A stretch of DNA of 64,000 bases from positions 2,325,908 through 2,389,907 of the forward strand of contig NZ_KN150747.1 of NCBI RefSeq assembly GCF_000754815.1. The letters are read 5' to 3'. The stretch is from Yersinia ruckeri ATCC 29473 (GTDB taxonomy: Bacteria > Pseudomonadota > Gammaproteobacteria > Enterobacterales > Enterobacteriaceae). The position numbers and the translations under genes are program-made. The notes under the pieces were generated by a model, which had not been told where the DNA came from, did not search any database, and saw only the letters and a program-made list of their open reading frames with translations. Shown in pieces: positions 38,807 to 48,213 of this stretch (the first letter of the stretch is position 1; each line of letters opens with the position of its first letter).

Positions 38807-38881
38807 CATTGTCACGTAAAATGCTTAGCGCAGTAAACGTATGCATGACTCATGCACAGATAACGGGATTAGGGCGGTTTT

Positions 38882-39448
38882 ATGAATGATTTTTCGCTGG
38901 TATGTCGGGTATTAGGCTCGCTGTTTTATCGTCAACCGCAGGATCCGCTGCTGGCTCCACTATTTACACTGATTGAACAGGGCAAACTGGAACAACACTG
39001 GCCGTTGGAACAGGGTGATTTGCTGGTGCGTTTACAGCAGGAATATCAACCCCAAGCGCTGGCAGATGATTATGCCGCCTTGTTTAGTGGTAGTGAATGC
39101 AGTGTGTCGCCTTTTGCCTCGGCGTGGGAAGATGCAAGGCCAGAAGCAGAGTTGCGCGTATTTCTGCAACAACGCGGTATGCCATTGACTGATGGGCCGG
39201 TTGATCATTTTGGTTCGTTACTGCTGGCTGCTTCTTGGCTGGAGGATCAAGCTGGGGAAGATGAAGTACAAGCGCAAATTGCTTTATTCGATGATTTCCT
39301 GTTCCCGTGGTGTGGTCGTTTTCTGGGTAAAGTTGAAGCCCATGCGGCCAGTGGTTTTTATCGTACGCTGGCGCAGTTGACCCGTGAAGCCTTGCAGGCG
39401 ATGCGCGATGAGTTGGCAGAAGAGCAAGATGAGTCTGAGGCCGAATAG
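38882..39448 (+). CDS. ycdY: TorD-family chaperone YcdY
   Basis: 188-aa all-helical protein of the redox-enzyme chaperone group (FSLVCRVLGSLFYRQPQDPLL; ADDYAALFSGSECSVSPFASAWED; PVDHFGSLLLAASWLEDQ). In E. coli YcdY interacts with and activates YcdX and has been linked to swarming. Follows ycdX by 75 bases. Confidence 0.92.
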   Translation: MNDFSLVCRVLGSLFYRQPQDPLLAPLFTLIEQGKLEQHWPLEQGDLLVRLQQEYQPQALADDYAALFSGSECSVSPFASAWEDARPEAELRVFLQQRGMPLTDGPVDHFGSLLLAASWLEDQAGEDEVQAQIALFDDFLFPWCGRFLGKVEAHAASGFYRTLAQLTREALQAMRDELAEEQDESEAE

Positions 39449-39476
39449 CCGGATTTTTGCGGGCTAATGTCTGAAT

Positions 39477-39501
39477 ATAGCCCGCCATTTCGGCGGGCTA
39501 T
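39477..39501. terminator. Bidirectional terminator ycdY / yceB
   Basis: Ten-base stem ATAGCCCGCC / GGCGGGCTAT with loop ATTTC, between convergent genes; followed by CGTTTTA on the plus strand. Confidence 0.65.
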
Positions 39502-39505
39502 CGTT

Positions 39506-40081
39506 TTAGTCGGTAAAGGGCACCACTAACTGACCCGGTTTGACTTCTAACCCTTTGGCCAGTTTCTTCGCCATCGCCTCGGTTTTGCTGTTTTCCGCAT
39601 TCAAAACATAAGCGGGCTGCTGGTCAAAGTAGGATTTCAGCGACTGGTTCAGGTAAGGTTTCAACATACTCATTACCGAATCCATTTTCTCCGGCTTAAC
39701 GGTATAATCCGTCACTTCCATATCTTTCAAGAAGATTGCCCCTTTTTCCCGATCAAAAACCGGCTGCGCTTTTAACGTTAACAGCATTTCTGCATCTTGT
39801 GGCCCGAGGATCGAACTGATTTTTACCTGTGCATTGCCGGTCAGGGTAATTTTACCCGGCTCGGAACGGCCAATCTGGCTTTGCAGTTGCGTTAAGGTAA
39901 TCTGAGCATCAACCAATCCAGGTACGCCGATTTGCTTCTGGTAATGATTATGTTTTTGCAGGTAGGTGTTAATCTCCTGCTCGGTGAGCGTGTATTGCGT
40001 CAGTGGGTTACAGCCGGTCAGCGCGCCGACAAAAATCAGAGCCGCAGCACCGCAAAATAGTTTCTTCATCATGTTCATCAT
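39506..40081 (-). CDS. yceB: Lipoprotein YceB (DUF1439)
   Basis: 191-aa precursor with lipobox LTGC (Cys24), then NPLTQYTLTEQEINTYLQ and the long conserved REKGAIFLKDMEVTDYTVKP and YFDQQPAYVLNAE, ending GLEVKPGQLVVPFTD. Matches E. coli YceB along its length. Its role in the envelope is not established. The residue after Cys is Asn, not Asp, so outer-membrane sorting is expected. Confidence 0.92.
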   Translation of the reverse strand: MMNMMKKLFCGAAALIFVGALTGCNPLTQYTLTEQEINTYLQKHNHYQKQIGVPGLVDAQITLTQLQSQIGRSEPGKITLTGNAQVKISSILGPQDAEMLLTLKAQPVFDREKGAIFLKDMEVTDYTVKPEKMDSVMSMLKPYLNQSLKSYFDQQPAYVLNAENSKTEAMAKKLAKGLEVKPGQLVVPFTD

Positions 40082-40299
40082 GGCCTCGTTTAGCCGTAAA
40101 TTTGGCTAATTATAACGGTTTAATCAATGAGTTGATATTTTTAACCGATGCTATGCCCAGTTGCGCCAACCTGACGCAAGGAAATTAAGGCTGTGATAGT
40201 GCGGAAGTCGACGCGGGTTGCCAATCGGATAATTCTGTCTCCGGCGATTAAATGGCCATTGCCGATCTATCCGATATTATGCTTTGCTGGAGGTATACG

Positions 40300-40587
40300 T
40301 TATTCGAAGGAATCCATAAATAAAAAGGTACAGGCCTGCCGCTGATAGCGGTTTATTTGTGGAACCAGACGCTTGAAATGTTCGGATTGGCAGTGAATAT
40401 CGAGCGCCTCGCGATCAGGCCATTGTTCAATAAAAATAAAATGGCCTGGATCTTTTTGATCGATACACAGTTGGTAGGCGCGACAGAGCGGTTCCTGCAA
40501 AGTCTTTTCCACCAGTTCCCGATATAACGGCATGACTTTATCGATATGTTCGAGATGAATAAAATCTTCGGCAATCACTTTTAACAT
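40300..40587 (-). CDS. Antibiotic biosynthesis monooxygenase-fold protein (YgiN-like)
   Basis: 95-aa dimeric alpha-beta ABM-fold protein if started at 40587 (MLKVIAEDFIHLEHID); the longer frame to 40671 runs into mdtH and is unlikely. YRELVEKTLQEPLCRAYQL and GHFIFIEQWPDREALDIHCQSEHFKRLVP are typical for small quinol-type monooxygenases. Reaction not known. Follows mdtH by 73 bases, and the two may be co-transcribed. Confidence 0.82.
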   Translation of the reverse strand: MLKVIAEDFIHLEHIDKVMPLYRELVEKTLQEPLCRAYQLCIDQKDPGHFIFIEQWPDREALDIHCQSEHFKRLVPQINRYQRQACTFLFMDSFE

Positions 40588-40660
40588 CGGGATGTTCCGT
40601 CCAATTATGTCAGACAACGGGCAATAGTGCCTCTGTAGCGAATTTCGTTGGGAGATGGAT

Positions 40661-41866
40661 TTAACCACCACTTAACATCGCTGGCTCAATACGTCGTTGA
40701 TTAAACTGCCAGTACAGCCCCGCTAGTGTGATCAGGCCGATCACGCCCAACAGGAACCAAGGTAATTCGGGCAGCGCCAGGCTTTTACCCGTGTCATACA
40801 TCCAACCGCCGCCGGTATAGCCTAATGCGCCACCCAGCGCCAGACCTAAGCGACTGAATCCCATATAACTACCGCGAGCACGGGCATCGGCCAGCGAGGC
40901 ACTCAGCGTTTCACGTGCGGGTTCAGCAATAATCGAACCCATATAGAAAAAGCAAATCAGCATAAACAAGGTGTGCAAACTGTCGGTCATACCAATAGGG
41001 AACATACTGAGGCTCATAATAAATAGCCCAGCCATCAGCCGTTGTTCCAGACGGAAATGTTTTTCGCTCCAGCGCGCAATAGGGTAAAGCAGCGTCAGAG
41101 ACAAAATAGCCTCAATGGCATACATCCATTTTACCGCCGCAGGTGAACCGGCCACTTCATTAACCACAATAGGCAGCATCAGCATCACCTGTACTGCCAG
41201 CATATAGTAACCCGTTAAGGTGAGCACATAAGTCAGGAAGCGCTTATCACGGATCACCCGCATCATGCCTTCTTTCATTGGGGTACGCACGGTAGAGATG
41301 CGATAGGCCGGTAACAGCCAAGCGTTCCAAATGGCCGCCAATACGAAGATAAAGGCACCCACCCAGCACACTAAATGGAAATCGTACTGTAATAGCCAAC
41401 TGCCCAACAGCGCACCGACCACGGCACCCGCGCTGTCCTGCATCATCAATATGGAGTAGAAACGGCCACGTTCATGCGGACGCACCAACTTAATCACCAG
41501 CGCGGTACGCGGTGGATCGAACAGTGTGCCACCCAGCGCCGATAAGGCACAGGCCAGCCAAAGAATCCAGGGTTGGTCCGCCATCGCCATCAGGGCAAAA
41601 CCGGCGGCGCGCAACAACATCCCAATGACAATCATCGGCTTGGCACCAAAGCGGTCAGCAATCGCGCCACCAAAGATCCCTAAACCTTGCTGAATAAACT
41701 GCCTCAAACCCAGAGCCGCACCGACAATCACCGCAGCCCAGCCCAATTGATCAACAAAACGGATGGATATTAGTGGGAACACCACGAAAAATCCCAATAC
41801 TACCAATAGGTTGTCAAACAATAAGAAATACTTACCCAAGCTACGCGCTTGCGATACCAGAGACAT
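40661..41866 (-). CDS. mdtH: MFS multidrug efflux protein MdtH
   Basis: 401-aa 12-helix drug/proton antiporter; matches E. coli MdtH (402 aa) from [27 protein letters not shown] onward. DHA1 motif A appears as [18 protein letters not shown] near 66; [32 protein letters not shown] lies near 325-355. Divergent from rimJ as in E. coli. E. coli MdtH confers resistance to norfloxacin and enoxacin. Confidence 0.95.
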   Translation of the reverse strand: MSLVSQARSLGKYFLLFDNLLVVLGFFVVFPLISIRFVDQLGWAAVIVGAALGLRQFIQQGLGIFGGAIADRFGAKPMIVIGMLLRAAGFALMAMADQPWILWLACALSALGGTLFDPPRTALVIKLVRPHERGRFYSILMMQDSAGAVVGALLGSWLLQYDFHLVCWVGAFIFVLAAIWNAWLLPAYRISTVRTPMKEGMMRVIRDKRFLTYVLTLTGYYMLAVQVMLMLPIVVNEVAGSPAAVKWMYAIEAILSLTLLYPIARWSEKHFRLEQRLMAGLFIMSLSMFPIGMTDSLHTLFMLICFFYMGSIIAEPARETLSASLADARARGSYMGFSRLGLALGGALGYTGGGWMYDTGKSLALPELPWFLLGVIGLITLAGLYWQFNQRRIEPAMLSGG

Positions 41867-42126
41867 TTTTCACCGTCGGAATATGTAGGGGGGGAGAAAA
41901 CAATAATCACCCTTATAGTTTGCACCTAAATTGATTTAAGTGATAGATGATAAGTTGATGATATTTTTTTATCGTCAATACGTTACCGTCATGGCAAATT
42001 CGCAAAAAAAAACGTTTTTTGTTGATTGATTGCGCAATAACTCGTCAATAGCGGTTTTACCCTGAGATACTGCAACGGTTATATTAATCACTACTGTCAA
42101 TGAACCGCCTGAACTAAGGGGAGTCG

Positions 42127-42711
42127 ATGTTTGGCTATCATTCTGCGTCACCAAAAGTACGGCTGACGACCGATCGCATGTCGCTGCGTTTAGTTCACGA
42201 GCGGGATGCGTACCGAATGGCGGAGTATTACGCCGAAAATCAGCTGTTTCTCAAACCCTGGGAGCCAGTACGCGATCAAAGCCACTGTGTGCCTTCCGGT
42301 TGGCAAGCGCGGTTGAGTATGATCGCCGAAATGCATAAACAGGGCAGTGCCTATTATTTTATCTTGCTGGATCCAGAAGAACATGAGATTCGTGGTGTAG
42401 CCAATTTTAGCAATGTAATGCGAGGCTCATTCCATGCCTGTTTTCTCGGGTACTCCCTTGGAGAACGCTGGCAGGGGCAAGGCCTGATGTTTGAAGCATT
42501 ACAACCGCTGATTCGCTATATGCAGCGCCAAGAACGGATGCATCGGATCATGGCCAATTATATGCCACATAACCGTCGTAGCGGCGATCTGCTGACCCGA
42601 TTAGGTTTTGAACGGGAAGGTTATGCGAAAGATTATTTGTTGATCGATGGCCAATGGCGCGATCACGTACTGACGGCATTAACGGATACTGAATGGAAAG
42701 CCACGCGCTGA
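42127..42711 (+). CDS. rimJ: Ribosomal protein S5 N-alanine acetyltransferase
   Basis: GNAT-fold enzyme (194 aa) acetylating the N-terminus of S5 and assisting 30S assembly. Acetyl-CoA loop in [15 protein letters not shown] near 111, then [36 protein letters not shown]. Followed by yceH after seven bases. Confidence 0.95.
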   Translation: MFGYHSASPKVRLTTDRMSLRLVHERDAYRMAEYYAENQLFLKPWEPVRDQSHCVPSGWQARLSMIAEMHKQGSAYYFILLDPEEHEIRGVANFSNVMRGSFHACFLGYSLGERWQGQGLMFEALQPLIRYMQRQERMHRIMANYMPHNRRSGDLLTRLGFEREGYAKDYLLIDGQWRDHVLTALTDTEWKATR

Positions 42712-42718
42712 GGTCCAG

Positions 42719-43366
42719 ATGAAACATAATTTAACCCCGTTAGAAGCCCGAGTTATCGGCTGTTTACTGGAAAAACAAGTCACAACGCCAGAACAATATC
42801 CGATGTCTCTCAATGGGATAACTACGGCCTGTAACCAAAAAACCAACCGCGAGCCAGTGATGGAGCTGTCAGATAATGAAGTACAGCAAACACTGGATCT
42901 CCTGACGAAAAAACATGTTATCCGCACCCAAAGCCTGAGCGTGAGCCGGGTCATGAAGTATGAGCAGCGCTTTTGTAATTCAGAATTTGGCAATTTGAAG
43001 TTTTCGCCAGCAGAACAGGCCATCATCACTACGCTGTTACTACGTGGCGCTCAAACTCCCGGTGAATTGCGCACTCGCACCAATCGCCTACATGAATTTA
43101 CCGATGTCAGCGAAGTGGACGCAACCTTGGAACAGCTTGCTAGCCGTGAGGATGGACCTTTTGTGATCAAATTATCCCGAGAGCCGGGTAAACGGGAAAG
43201 TCGTTATATGCATCTGCTTAGCGGCGATGTGGTCAGCGCATCCGTTGACGAGCTGGCGTTTGATGAAGCAAAAACGGCACTGGAAGAACGGGTTGCCCAG
43301 CTTGAATTACAGGTTGCGGCGCTGAATCGACGTCTGGATGAAGTGATGGTCCTGCTGGACGACTGA
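42719..43366 (+). CDS. yceH: YceH family protein (DUF480)
   Basis: 215-aa protein with tandem winged-helix domains ([28 protein letters not shown] at the start; LSPAEQ-like [26 protein letters not shown] near 97) and a C-terminal coiled coil [23 protein letters not shown]. Function unknown. Part of rimJ-yceH-mviM-murJ as in E. coli. Confidence 0.93.
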   Translation: MKHNLTPLEARVIGCLLEKQVTTPEQYPMSLNGITTACNQKTNREPVMELSDNEVQQTLDLLTKKHVIRTQSLSVSRVMKYEQRFCNSEFGNLKFSPAEQAIITTLLLRGAQTPGELRTRTNRLHEFTDVSEVDATLEQLASREDGPFVIKLSREPGKRESRYMHLLSGDVVSASVDELAFDEAKTALEERVAQLELQVAALNRRLDEVMVLLDD

Positions 43367-43376
43367 TGGGAAACCT

Positions 43377-44291
43377 ATGAAAAAATTACGCGTCGGCGTG
43401 GTCGGTCTAGGGGGAATCGCGCAGAAAGCTTACCTGCCGATATTAAGCTGTACCGGTGACTGGTCGCTGGTAGGTGCATTTTCTCCTAATCAGATCAAGG
43501 CGCAACCGGTATGTGACAGTTACCGCTTGCCTTATTTCTCGCGACTGGAAGGATTGGCAGCGGCCTGTGATGCCATTTTTGTTCACAGCAGCACAGCCAG
43601 TCATTTTCAGGTTATCAGCGAGTTATTGCGTGCCGGAGTGCATGTCTATGTGGATAAACCACTGGCGGAAACCGTAGCGCAGGCCGAACAATTGATTGCG
43701 TTGGCAGAAAAATAGGGCAAAGCACTGATGGTCGGTTTTAACCGTCGTTTTGCACCGTTATATCTGCAGTTAAAACAGCAACGGGTTGATCCGGCTTCAT
43801 TACGGATGGAAAAACACCGGCAAGACAGCGTTGGCCCACTCGGTGTTGATTTCACGCTGCTGGATGATTATCTGCATGTACTGGATACCGCACTCTGGCT
43901 CGGTGGTGATAATGCCAAGCTGATCGGCGGCCAGATCACGACCAATGACGCTGGGCAGATGCTATACGCCGAGCACCATTTCCAGACGGCTAACTGTATG
44001 ATAACCAGCAGCATGCATCGGCAGGCTGGCACTCAGCGGGAATCGGTGCAGGCTGTTACCGCTGGGAGTTGCTACCACATCACCGATATGCGGCGCTGGC
44101 AGCAAGAGTCGGCGGGGCAGATTCTTGAATTGCCGACAGCAGGTTGGCAAACTACGTTAGAACAACGCGGTTTCGTCGGTGCAGTACATCACTTTATTAA
44201 TGCGGTGAGTCATCAGACTGTACCGGCAATCTCTGGCGAACAGGCGATTAGCGCACAACGCTGGATAGAAAAATTACGACAAAGTCGCTGA
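43377..44291 (+). pseudogene. mviM: Gfo/Idh/MocA-family oxidoreductase MviM, interrupted by an amber codon
   Basis: A single continuous frame of 304 codons, apart from TAG at codon 113 (43713-43715), covers all of MviM. Before it VGVVGLGGIAQKAYLPIL (NAD site) and DAIFVHSSTASHF, VYVDKPLAETV; after it ALMVGFNRRFAPLYLQLK, LLDDYLHVLDTALWLGG and LEQRGFVGAVHHFI. E. coli has a lysine-type residue near this point (AARKKLTLMV), so AAG to TAG is a likely change. A restart at ATG 43728 would lack the NAD domain. Substrate of MviM is unknown. Loss may be recent, since no other lesion is seen. Confidence 0.88.
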
Positions 44292-44360
44292 ATAGAACGC
44301 AGTTTGTTACAACAAGCGGTGGCTATTAGCCTGTGGATACGTAGACTATTGTCATACTCA

Positions 44361-44402
44361 AACCCGGAATCGGGTTGCACTGACGCCTGCTTTTGCAGGC
44401 GT
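44361..44402 (+). terminator. Hairpins between mviM and murJ
   Basis: AACCCGGAATCGGGTT forms one hairpin and ACGCCTGC-TTTT-GCAGGCGT a second, followed by TGATATTTT. Likely terminator or attenuator ahead of murJ. Confidence 0.55.
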
Positions 44403-44435
44403 TGATATTTTCAGCGTAACCAATCAGAAAAATAT

Positions 44436-45971
44436 ATGAATTTACTTAAATCACTGGCTGCGGTCAGTTCGATGACCATGTTTTCGCGGGTTCTGGGGTT
44501 TGCCCGGGATGCAATTGTGGCGCGGATATTTGGTGCTGGTATGGCAACCGATGCGTTTTTTATTGCGTTTAAATTACCCAATCTACTGCGCCGTATCTTT
44601 GCTGAAGGGGCTTTTTCACAGGCTTTTGTACCGATTTTGGCTGAGTATAAAAGTCAGCAAGGGGAGGAAGCGACCCGGACTTTTGTCGCCTATGTCGCTG
44701 GTCTGTTAACGCTGGTTCTGGCGGTGGTGACTGTTTTGGGAATGTTGGCTGCACCCTGGGTGATTTATATTACGGCTCCCGGTTTCGCCAATACACCGGA
44801 TAAATTCGCCTTAACGTCTTCACTCCTGCGCGTGACTTTTCCCTATATTCTGCTGATTTCCTTGGCCTCGCTGGTGGGGGCCATCCTTAATACCTGGAAC
44901 CGTTTTTCCATCCCGGCTTTCGCGCCGACACTGCTGAACGTTAGCATGATTGGCTTTGCCCTGTTTGCTGCGCCGTACTTTAATCCACCGATTATGGCAT
45001 TGGCATGGGCAGTGGTGTTGGGGGGCGTACTGCAATTGGGCTACCAATTACCGCATCTGAAAAAAATCGGTATGTTGGTGTTACCACGACTCGCGCTGGG
45101 GGATAGCGGTGTCTGGCGAGTGATGCGCCAGATGGGGCCTGCGATCCTTGGGGTGTCTGTCAGCCAGATCTCATTAATCATCAATACCATCTTTGCCTCA
45201 TTCCTGGTGTCGGGTTCAGTGTCCTGGATGTATTATGCTGACCGATTGATGGAGTTCCCTTCTGGTGTATTGGGGGTGGCTCTGGGGACTATTTTGTTGC
45301 CTTCACTAGCGAAAAGTTTCTCCAGTGGTAATCATGACGAATATTCTCGCCTAATGGATTGGGGGCTGCGTTTATGCTTCCTGCTGGCCATTCCTAGCGC
45401 TATCGCATTGGGTATTTTAGCCAAGCCTCTCGTAGTTGCGCTGTTCCAATACGGTAAATTCAACGCTTTTGATGCCGCGATGACTCAACGTGCGCTGGTG
45501 GCTTATTCTGTCGGTCTGATCGGGTTGATTGTGGTTAAGGTATTGGCCCCCGGTTTCTATTCGCGGCAGGACATTAAAACGCCGGTGAAAATTGCCATTG
45601 TTACCTTGATAATGACACAGGTCATGAACCTGGTGTTTATCGGGCCGCTAAAGCATGCGGGGCTGTCGCTGTCTATCGGTCTGGGGGCTTGCTTGAATGC
45701 TGGCCTACTGTATTGGCAACTGCGTAAACAGAAAATATTCCAGCCGCAGCCAGGTTGGGCGATATTTATGACCAAGCTGATTATTGGCGTGGTAGCGATG
45801 TCCGCGGTGTTAATCGGTATGTTATGGCTGATGCCGGCCTGGGATGTCGGTGGTATGGCGTATCGCCTGCTACGATTATTCGCGGTAGTGATTATCGGTG
45901 TGGTTGCTTATTTTGCCACGTTGGCGTTGTTAGGTTTTAAACTGCGAGATTTTGCCCGCCGAACCGGCTGA
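44436..45971 (+). CDS. murJ: Lipid II flippase MurJ
   Basis: 511-aa, 14-helix MOP-family flippase moving lipid II across the inner membrane; essential for peptidoglycan. Starts [27 protein letters not shown]; the central cavity arginines lie in [19 protein letters not shown] near 50-68; [33 protein letters not shown] near 260. Same length as E. coli MurJ. Normally followed by flgN; here by AT-rich DNA and a hemolysin locus. Confidence 0.96.
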   Translation: MNLLKSLAAVSSMTMFSRVLGFARDAIVARIFGAGMATDAFFIAFKLPNLLRRIFAEGAFSQAFVPILAEYKSQQGEEATRTFVAYVAGLLTLVLAVVTVLGMLAAPWVIYITAPGFANTPDKFALTSSLLRVTFPYILLISLASLVGAILNTWNRFSIPAFAPTLLNVSMIGFALFAAPYFNPPIMALAWAVVLGGVLQLGYQLPHLKKIGMLVLPRLALGDSGVWRVMRQMGPAILGVSVSQISLIINTIFASFLVSGSVSWMYYADRLMEFPSGVLGVALGTILLPSLAKSFSSGNHDEYSRLMDWGLRLCFLLAIPSAIALGILAKPLVVALFQYGKFNAFDAAMTQRALVAYSVGLIGLIVVKVLAPGFYSRQDIKTPVKIAIVTLIMTQVMNLVFIGPLKHAGLSLSIGLGACLNAGLLYWQLRKQKIFQPQPGWAIFMTKLIIGVVAMSAVLIGMLWLMPAWDVGGMAYRLLRLFAVVIIGVVAYFATLALLGFKLRDFARRTG

Positions 45972-46318
45972 CAGAATCATTAAGCTGCGGCCTGCCATAG
46001 CAGAACTCAAGAGGTAATATTTCAACCCGATAATGATCGGTTTTTTTTACGTCTATTATCACCGCTGGAATATCACTACAAAATATAAATAAAATAAATA
46101 ATATAATAAGACAAATAAAAATCATAAATCACATATGTTTATTGATTAATAATCATTAAATTATATTACCGTATACTATTCAAGTGGCTTATGGTGTGTA
46201 TTTTAAATAAACAAATTATCCGGTTCGTTTAATATATATTATTTATTTATACTATTTATTATTTAAATTGATAATAACTTTTATTTAAAACGCACTCATT
46301 AAATGCAGTGGTGATTCC
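45972..46318. other. AT-rich 347-bp region upstream of the hemolysin locus
   Basis: Strongly AT-rich (long runs of A and T between 46081 and 46300) compared with murJ. No gene. The composition is typical of H-NS-silenced acquired DNA and probably contains the tpsB promoter. Confidence 0.6.
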
Positions 46319-47923
46319 ATGAAAAAAATAATCATTTTTTTGATGTTTAGTCATATGGTATGGGCGACAGAGAGTCGCGAAGAAAGTTATCACTCAACCC
46401 AGCCTTCAGTGAATAGCATTAGCCATATAATAGAGAAATCTGATGAATTTGAAACTCATCTTAGCCCGCAATGTCTAAATATTTCGTCTGTCTATATACA
46501 AGGAAATACAATATTCTCAAATGATAATTTGCCAAGAATAATAAAAAAATTGAACGAATGCATCACCATTGAACATGTAAATAAGTTGATGAGGGATATA
46601 AAAAACAAATATATTAGCAATGGTTATATTATGGTCGCAGTTGACACATTACCATTAAATAAAAAAAGAGAATTAGGTATAAGTATTATAGAGGGTGCTG
46701 TTGAACGTATTGATGGAACGGATAATCGAACCAACCCACACTTTCTCTTTCCCGGCGTTCAGGGTAAACCATTGCGCTTATCTGAAATCGATCAGGCTAT
46801 TGATCAGGCGAACAGATTACAGTCAAATCAGGTAACGTTGAATTTACTTCCTGGCAGTGAACAGGGAATGTCGATCATTAATGTGAATAATATCGATGCA
46901 AAACCCTGGCTATTGAGTACCTCAGTTGATAACTACGGATATAAAAATGTCGATGAATGGCAAGGGAAAACATCGCTAACGTGGGATAGCCCATTCAAGT
47001 TATCTGATTTGGTTACTGTCAATTTCAACCGTACTTTGGAGAATTCTAAAAATCGTTATAAATACCATTACACGCTATTTTACTCGGTTCCCTATGGCGC
47101 ATATACATTCAGCACCACATTAAATAAAAGTCAATCTCGTCGCTATGAAAAATTGAAATATCAAACAATAATGCTCAGTAACAATAATGAAAGATATCGG
47201 ATTGAAAATAAATATACATTTCACAGAAACAGTCAACAAATAAACTCAGCTAGCGCAAATATAGAACATAAAAAAATAAATGCTTTTATTAATGAAGCTA
47301 AACTGAACATTAATAGTTATCAAAATACAGTGCTGGAATTGGGAGTCAATCACTATCGAAAGATACCTAATGGAGGAATAAATGCTTATCTCTCAATTGA
47401 GAAAGGTATACCTTGGCTAGATGCTAATCGTGCGGATAAGCAGAATAACCGATTCCTGCCAAGGAGTGATTTTATTAAAAATTCAATCATGCTGAGTTTA
47501 TACCGCAACTTTCGTTTAGCAGATTCAGATTACCAGTGGAATAGTGTATTGGCAGGACAATATAGCCACAGAATATTACCTGGCTATGAGCAACTGAACT
47601 TAACTGAACGTGGGGCAGTACGTGGATTTAGTCGTAGTGGATTAACTGGCGACAACGGTTGGTATTCAAGGAATACGATCTCGCGATATTTATTTATTAA
47701 AGAGATGGTGTTAATTCCACGATTGGGTGCTGATGCTGGGCGAGCTTTGCAGCGAAAAAATAAAGAAGGCTGGCGAAGTCATGCCGGTATCAGTACTGGA
47801 GTAAGTCTGCATTATAAAAATGCACTGTTTGATCTTGAGAGCAGTCGTGGATGGCACTTATCAGAGAAATATCATAAAAAGGAGCCACTGCAGTTTTTAT
47901 TTAGAGCCAGTTACACCTTTTAA
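46319..47923 (+). CDS. Two-partner secretion outer-membrane transporter (ShlB/HpmB/FhaC family)
   Basis: TpsB protein (534 aa) of the Omp85 superfamily that secretes, and in ShlB-type systems activates, its TpsA partner. Signal peptide MKKIIIFLMFSHMVWA. A POTRA domain is seen from about residue 55 (CLNISSVYIQGNTIF) with the second POTRA near 95-150 (ISNGYIMVAVDTLPL; LGISIIEGAVERIDG). The barrel contains the family lid motif AVRGFSRSGLTGDNGWYSRN near 435-455, with the conserved RGF, and ends FLFRASYTF with terminal aromatic Phe. AT-rich with many A-ending codons, unlike murJ. Partner gene follows. Confidence 0.9.
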   Translation: MKKIIIFLMFSHMVWATESREESYHSTQPSVNSISHIIEKSDEFETHLSPQCLNISSVYIQGNTIFSNDNLPRIIKKLNECITIEHVNKLMRDIKNKYISNGYIMVAVDTLPLNKKRELGISIIEGAVERIDGTDNRTNPHFLFPGVQGKPLRLSEIDQAIDQANRLQSNQVTLNLLPGSEQGMSIINVNNIDAKPWLLSTSVDNYGYKNVDEWQGKTSLTWDSPFKLSDLVTVNFNRTLENSKNRYKYHYTLFYSVPYGAYTFSTTLNKSQSRRYEKLKYQTIMLSNNNERYRIENKYTFHRNSQQINSASANIEHKKINAFINEAKLNINSYQNTVLELGVNHYRKIPNGGINAYLSIEKGIPWLDANRADKQNNRFLPRSDFIKNSIMLSLYRNFRLADSDYQWNSVLAGQYSHRILPGYEQLNLTERGAVRGFSRSGLTGDNGWYSRNTISRYLFIKEMVLIPRLGADAGRALQRKNKEGWRSHAGISTGVSLHYKNALFDLESSRGWHLSEKYHKKEPLQFLFRASYTF

Positions 47924-48213
47924 TTCTCTAAAATAAAAAGGCTTATCGGGTAATATTATTTCTACCTAAGGCGATACTTTGCCATATGAAAGGTTATTTA
48001 TCGTAAATAAAACGTAAATAGTTCATGTGGTTTTAATCACCCCATAGGATTTAATCATTACAATATAAAAATAAACCGACGACGCCTCGCATTATGGAGC
48101 GGTAAAGATACCAATATTTAGGTAGGTCTAGTGCTGTCATTTTTTATCAAAACGAATGGGAAAAGATGATTTTTTCTATTCAACTTTACCATCGAAATAA
48201 TAAGGATAGACTA
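47924..48213. other. Intergenic region between tpsB and tpsA
   Basis: 290 bases, AT-rich, with no gene. Long for a TpsB-TpsA pair, so a separate promoter for the hemolysin is plausible. A frame from 48166 opens here but the start at 48214 is preferred. Confidence 0.45.
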
